Part shown: in pieces, positions 53,601 through 59,600 of the stretch
How the letters are laid out: every line of letters starts with the position of its first letter
How positions within the stretch are numbered: position 1 is the stretch's first letter
DNA from: Desulfarculales bacterium UBA702
GTDB taxonomy: Bacteria; Desulfobacterota; Syntrophobacteria; Syntrophobacterales; Syntrophobacteraceae
Direction: 5' to 3'
DNA: 62,992 nucleotides
NCBI GenBank assembly: GCA_002298165.1
Contig: DBMI01000047.1
Location: 2,552-65,543 of the forward strand
Made by a program: the position numbers and the translations under genes
Notes under the pieces: model-generated
Database searches by the model: none
What the model was told of the DNA's origin: nothing
What the model saw: only the letters and a program-made list of their open reading frames with translations

Positions 53601-56600
53601 TTATACGATATCAGGAACCGCGACAGATAATTCGGCGGTTGCCGGCATCGAGGTATCGATTGACGGCGGCAACTGGTTTGCTGCCACATGCGCAGGATGC
53701 CCGGGGGCAAATGTAGCCTGGACCTACAGTTGGCCTCTGCCTGCCGATGGGAGCCACACTATCAGGAGCCGTGCGACCGACTCGGCCAATAACGTGGAGA
53801 TACCCGGAACTGGGGTGACGGTCACAGTGGACAAGACTCCTCCACTCCTTACCATCGGGCAGCCCTCGGTCACAGCGACGACGCACGGGCCGGTGACCTA
53901 CGCCCTGACTTACACCGATGCGAGCAGCATAAACCTTACGGCTGAGAAGGTAATTTTAAACAGAACCGGAACGGCAAGCGGCACGGTCTCAGTCACCGGG
54001 GCGGGCAACACAAGAACCGTCACTATAAGCGAAATAGCCGGTGATGGTACTCTCGGAATATCGATAGCTTCCGGAACCGCTGTCGACATTTCGGGAAACA
54101 CGGTTCCAACGACTGGGCCGAGCGCAACCTTTACAGTCGACAATACTGCCCCGACGCTCAGCATCGGCAGTGCTTCGCTGTTCAGGACTACAAGCGGGCC
54201 TGTTACCTATACGGTGACCTACTCGGGCGCCGACACTGTAACGCTTGCTCCGGAGCATATAACGCTTAACAAAACCGGTACGGCGAACGGCGTCGTCTCG
54301 GTAAGCGGCAGCGATAATACAACCCGCATCGTGGCGATCTCCGACACGACCGGTGACGGAACTCTGGGCATATCCATTGCCGCGGGATCGGCAAGCGACT
54401 TTCTGGGTCACCCGACTCCCTCGGCCGGGCCGAGTGGGACATTCATCGTTTCGCAGCCTCCCAAACCGATCTACTATTCAGTCGGCCAAAACCTGAACGA
54501 TCACCGGACCGGATCTCCCACGGTAACAGTTTCGGGTAAGACCGCCACATTCTCGGTCGCACAGACGGCCACCAACATGGGTGTTGGCGATGTCGTGACA
54601 TACGGCGGCACAAACAAGTGCTACATCTCCGGCAAGATATCCCAGACCCAGTGGTCATGCGTATCCGCTACCGGCGGGACCCCTGTTGCGGCAACCGATG
54701 CACCGGTAAACTCGATCACCCATGCATTCTCCTCGCTGGCTTCAGCAATTACCGGAGCCGCCGATGTGAACCATCTAAATACCACCGATCTTGTTGCGGG
54801 AAATTATATCCTCAACATTCCGTGCTATTACGATTCAGGTCCTGACGGGAGTACTCCGCGCATTACCTTTAATACCATCCCGGATAACTACATCAGGATC
54901 TATACACCGACAAATACCCTGACCGAAGTCAACAAGAGCCAGAGACATAAGGGTAAATGGACTAGCACGGCCTACAGGATGGAATTGGGCTACACCGCCG
55001 TAATAAATGCCACCGATACCAGTTTTATCGAAATTGACGGTCTGCAAATACAAACGACCGGAACAGCGATAGGTATTTCCTCCACGGTGAATTCAAGCGT
55101 GATCAAAATTCATGACAACATTATCGTGGGCCCCGGCACTGGTTCTGCCGGAATATACGTAAGCGACAATAACACCGGGACAGGTGGAACGGCCCACATC
55201 TATAACAATATAGTCTACGGTTTCCTTCGAGCCGGCCAAGGCGTAGGCGGAGAAGGATATGGCATAATGCTCTACCTGCACGGGACACTGTACAATAATA
55301 CAGTTTTAAACAGCGATTATGGTATCTATACCTACTCCTATCCTGTCGCCAAGAACAATCTGGTTCAAAATTGCACGAATGGTTACTATAGATTGTTCGA
55401 TGCATCGTCGAGCAACAACATATCCCAGGATGCATCCTCTCCCAATGCCGAATTGAGGAACAAAACGGTTACTTTCCTCAATGCCGCCGCTGGTGATTTC
55501 CATCTGTCGGTAGACGATACAGTTGCCAAGGATGCCGGAGCGGATCTGTCGGCAGATCCAATCAAGCCTTTCAATACCGATGCCGATGGGCAGACAAGGC
55601 CATTTGGAAGTGGTTGGGATATCGGGGCGGATGAATTTGTCGAAACTCCTCCCGTATCAGTCATAACCGCTCCTTTAAGTGATATGATCCTGGGACCGGA
55701 AAATCCGTACACCATTGCGGGTACGGCAAATGACGATCTTGGAGTCACCGGGATCGAGGTTTCGACCGACGGCGGAAGCACCTGGAATGCGGCCGTTTGC
55801 ACGGGATGTCCCGGGACGAGCGTTACCTGGAACTACAGTTGGGCTCTGCCCGACAACGGGTACTACACTCTCAAGAGCCGTGCAACCGATAGCTGGGCTA
55901 ATGTGGAAGTGCCGGGAGCGGGAACTACAATTTCCATAGACAAGACAAATCCTGTCATGAATATCGGGGCACCCTCTCTGAGTTCGACCCGAAACACGCC
56001 GGTAGCATTTACGGTTACTTACGGCGGAGCCGAAACAGTAACCCTTGCCACCGGAGACATAACTCTTAATAAGACTGGGACCGCAAACGGGACGGTTTCC
56101 GTAAGCGGAAGCGGCCTTACACGCACAGTGACAGTCTCAGGAATAACCGGTGACGGCACCCTCGGCATAACGATTGCCGCGGGTACGGCCAGGAACTCCA
56201 TAGGAAATCTTGCACTGGCCGGATCGAGCACGACCTTCAGCGTTGACAATAATCCTCCGGCCATGAGCATAGGCGCTCCTTCGGCGACATCGACCGGCTC
56301 CGGCCCCATCACATACACGGTGGCCTATTCCGGCGCCAATGCGATAACTCTGGTGCCGGCGAATATCACGCTTAACAAGACCGGAACGGCAAACGGCACG
56401 ATCTCGGTAAGCGGCACCGACAACATCTCCCGAACCGTCACGATCTCCAATACCATTGGAAACGGGACTTTGGGTATATCCATTGCCTCGGGAACGGCAA
56501 CCGACGTTCTGGGCAACCCTACAGTCTCGGCAGGGCCGAGTGCGACATTTACCGTCGCCAACAGCCAGCCGACAATAGGGATTGGCGCTCCGTCGAAGAC

Positions 56601-59600
56601 CACCACCGCTACAGGTCCGGTGAGCTACACCCTTACCTATCTCGATGCCGTTTCCATCACTCTTGCGTCCGGTGACGTATCGCTCAATAAGACCGGGACA
56701 GCAGACGGAACGGTGGCGGTAAGCGGAAGCGGCAACAGCACCAGAACGGTAACCATATCGGGCATAACCGGTGAAGGAACTCTTGGTATATCGATTCTCG
56801 CCGGTACGGCCGTTGACGGCCTGGGGAGGCCTGCCTTTGCGGCAGGGCCGAGCACAAGATTTGATGTTGATCGCACAGCTCCAACGCTTAGCATAGGTGA
56901 TCCTTCGGCAAGCTCAACCAAGACAGGCCCCGTCAGCTATACGGTTAGCTATTTAGGGGCTGACGCAATAACCCTTGCGCCGGCAAACATAACACTGAAC
57001 AAGACAGGAAGTTCGAACGGCACAGTGGCGGTGACCGGCAGCGGCAATACAGAGCGGACGGTTACAATATCGGGCATGGCGGGCCAGGGCACCGTGGGCA
57101 TCTCCATTGCCGCTGGCACGGCGAGCGACCTTGCAGGCAACACGGCGGCAGGAGCCGGTCCGAGTACGACCTTTATTCAGGATAGCGTTGCGCCGACTCT
57201 GAGTATCAGCGCTCCTTCCAATGGGTTTACCGACAGCGCTCCCGTTTCCTACACGGTGACCTATGCCGGAGCTGATTCGATAACCCTTGCTCCGGCAGAT
57301 GTAACTCTCAACAAAACCGGCAATGCCAACGGTATTGTTGAGGTAAGCGGGACGGGTAATACCACCCGCACTGTGACGATAACGAATATTACCGGTCACG
57401 GGACTATCGGCATATCCCTTGCCGCCGGAACGGCAAGCGACACTACGGGAAATGCGGCTGCTGCGGCCGGACCGAGCGGGACATTTATTGTTTCGGCCGA
57501 TGTGCGCCAGGTCTACTATTCAGCCGGCCAAAACACAAATGACCACAAGACCGGGAATCCCACGGTTACGATTTCCGGTAAAACCGCTACCTTCTCCGTT
57601 GATCAGACTGCAACCAACATGGGTGTGGGAGATGTGGTGACCTATGGCGGCACCAATAAATGCTACATCTCCGGCAAGACTTCCCAGAGCGTGTGGACCT
57701 GCGTATCCGCTACAGGAGATGCGCCGGTTGCGGCAACCGATGCAACGGTCGATTCAATCACGCATGCATTCGCATCGCTCAGTGCAGCTTTAACCGGAGC
57801 ATCCGATGCGAACCATCTCAATACGACCGATCTTGTCACCAACAGCTATATTCTGAATATTCCCTGCTACTATGATACCGGGCGCGATACAACAACCGCG
57901 AACGTTCTGGGGTACAGCACCGGAATCGGTAACTATATCAAAATCTACGCTCCTAATAACACTTCAACGGAAGTGAACCGTTCGCAAAGACATCAGGGGA
58001 TGCAGGCCTCCGACGTATATACCTTGCAGGGGACACTCGGCGATAACGCCCTGGCAGTAGGTATACCCTATGTCAGGATCGTTGGCCTGCATATTACCAA
58101 TTACGGAGGAAACAACAGCTACGGGTCAGCTATCAAGCTGACAAACAACGTGAGATATGTAACCATCGAAGGCAACCTGATCCACGATCCTGCTCCTCTC
58201 AGTTATGGTACGACAATCGGAGTTACCAATACGGGTTCAGGCGGGTTCAAGGTTTTCAACAACATAGTCTACAATGTCAAGTATGGCGTTTGTATCGACC
58301 ATAACTCCGGGGTACCTTCCTATGTCTACAATAACCTCGTCTACAACAGTCAGTATGCCTTTACTCATATAGGCGGCACTGAAGCTGTCTTCAGAAACAA
58401 TATAGGCCAGAGCTGCTCCTATGGCTGCTATGCCATGAATGCAACGAGCGGGTCCGACTACAACATCAGCGGGGACAGCTACACACCGGGAGGCTCTCAT
58501 TCCAAGCCCAATACAATGGTATCCTTTGTGGATGCAGCCGGCCTGAACTTTCATCTGGCTCCCAGCGACACTGCCGCAAAAGATGCGGGAATGGATCTTT
58601 CAGCGGACACCAACCTGGCTTTTAATACTGACATCAACGGCCAGGTAAGGCCTGTCGGCGGCACTTGGGACATCGGACCGTTCGAGGCTCCCGATACATC
58701 TGCTGCTGCATCTACTATAACCACCCCGCTCGACGGGGCTGTTATTGGCAGCTCAGCACCCAGCCCCTACACCATCAGCGGTACGGCTACCGATAATGCA
58801 TCTGTATCCGAGATGTTCGTGTCGACCGATGGCGGCGCGTCATGGAGCCAGGCCGCATGCCAGGGATGCCCCGGAAAGAGCGTCACCTGGACATACAGCT
58901 GGACACTGCCCGTTGACGGGTTCTACACACTCAGAAGCCGTGCAACCGATAACGTGGGCAATGTCGAGACACCGGGAGCAGGCAACACTGTCGCCGTACA
59001 AAGGACGGCCCCGCTGCTTCGGATTGGCGCTCCTTCAAAGAGCCTGACCAATACCGGACCTGTCACTTATACTGTCAGCTATGTCGGGGCTGAGACTGTA
59101 ACCCTTGCGCCGGCAGACATAACGATCCATGGCACCGGGACGGCAATGGGAACCGTGGCAGTGAGCGGCAGCGGAAACAGTTCCCGCACGGTCACGTTCT
59201 CAGACATCACCGGTTCCGGGACACTTGGCATATCCATAGTCGCGGCTACCGCAAGTGACAGCCTGGGGAACACAGCCCCGTCGGCCGGCCCCAGCACTAC
59301 CTTCACAGTTGATAATTCCCGTCCGACGCCAAGCATAAGCGCTCCTTCGACAAGCCTTACCGGAGGAACTCCCGTCACCTATACTGTGACCTACTCGGGA
59401 GCCGATGCGGTAACGCTTGCGGCGGGCGACATAACACTAAACAAGACCGGGACGGCTGACGCTGGTACCGTGGAGGTCAGCGGCAGCGGCAACACTGCCC
59501 GGACGGTAACGGTCTCCAACTTTACCGGCGACGGGACACTCGGTATATCCATCGCAGCCGGCACGGCGAGCGATATTGCAGGAAATACCGCAACAGGGGC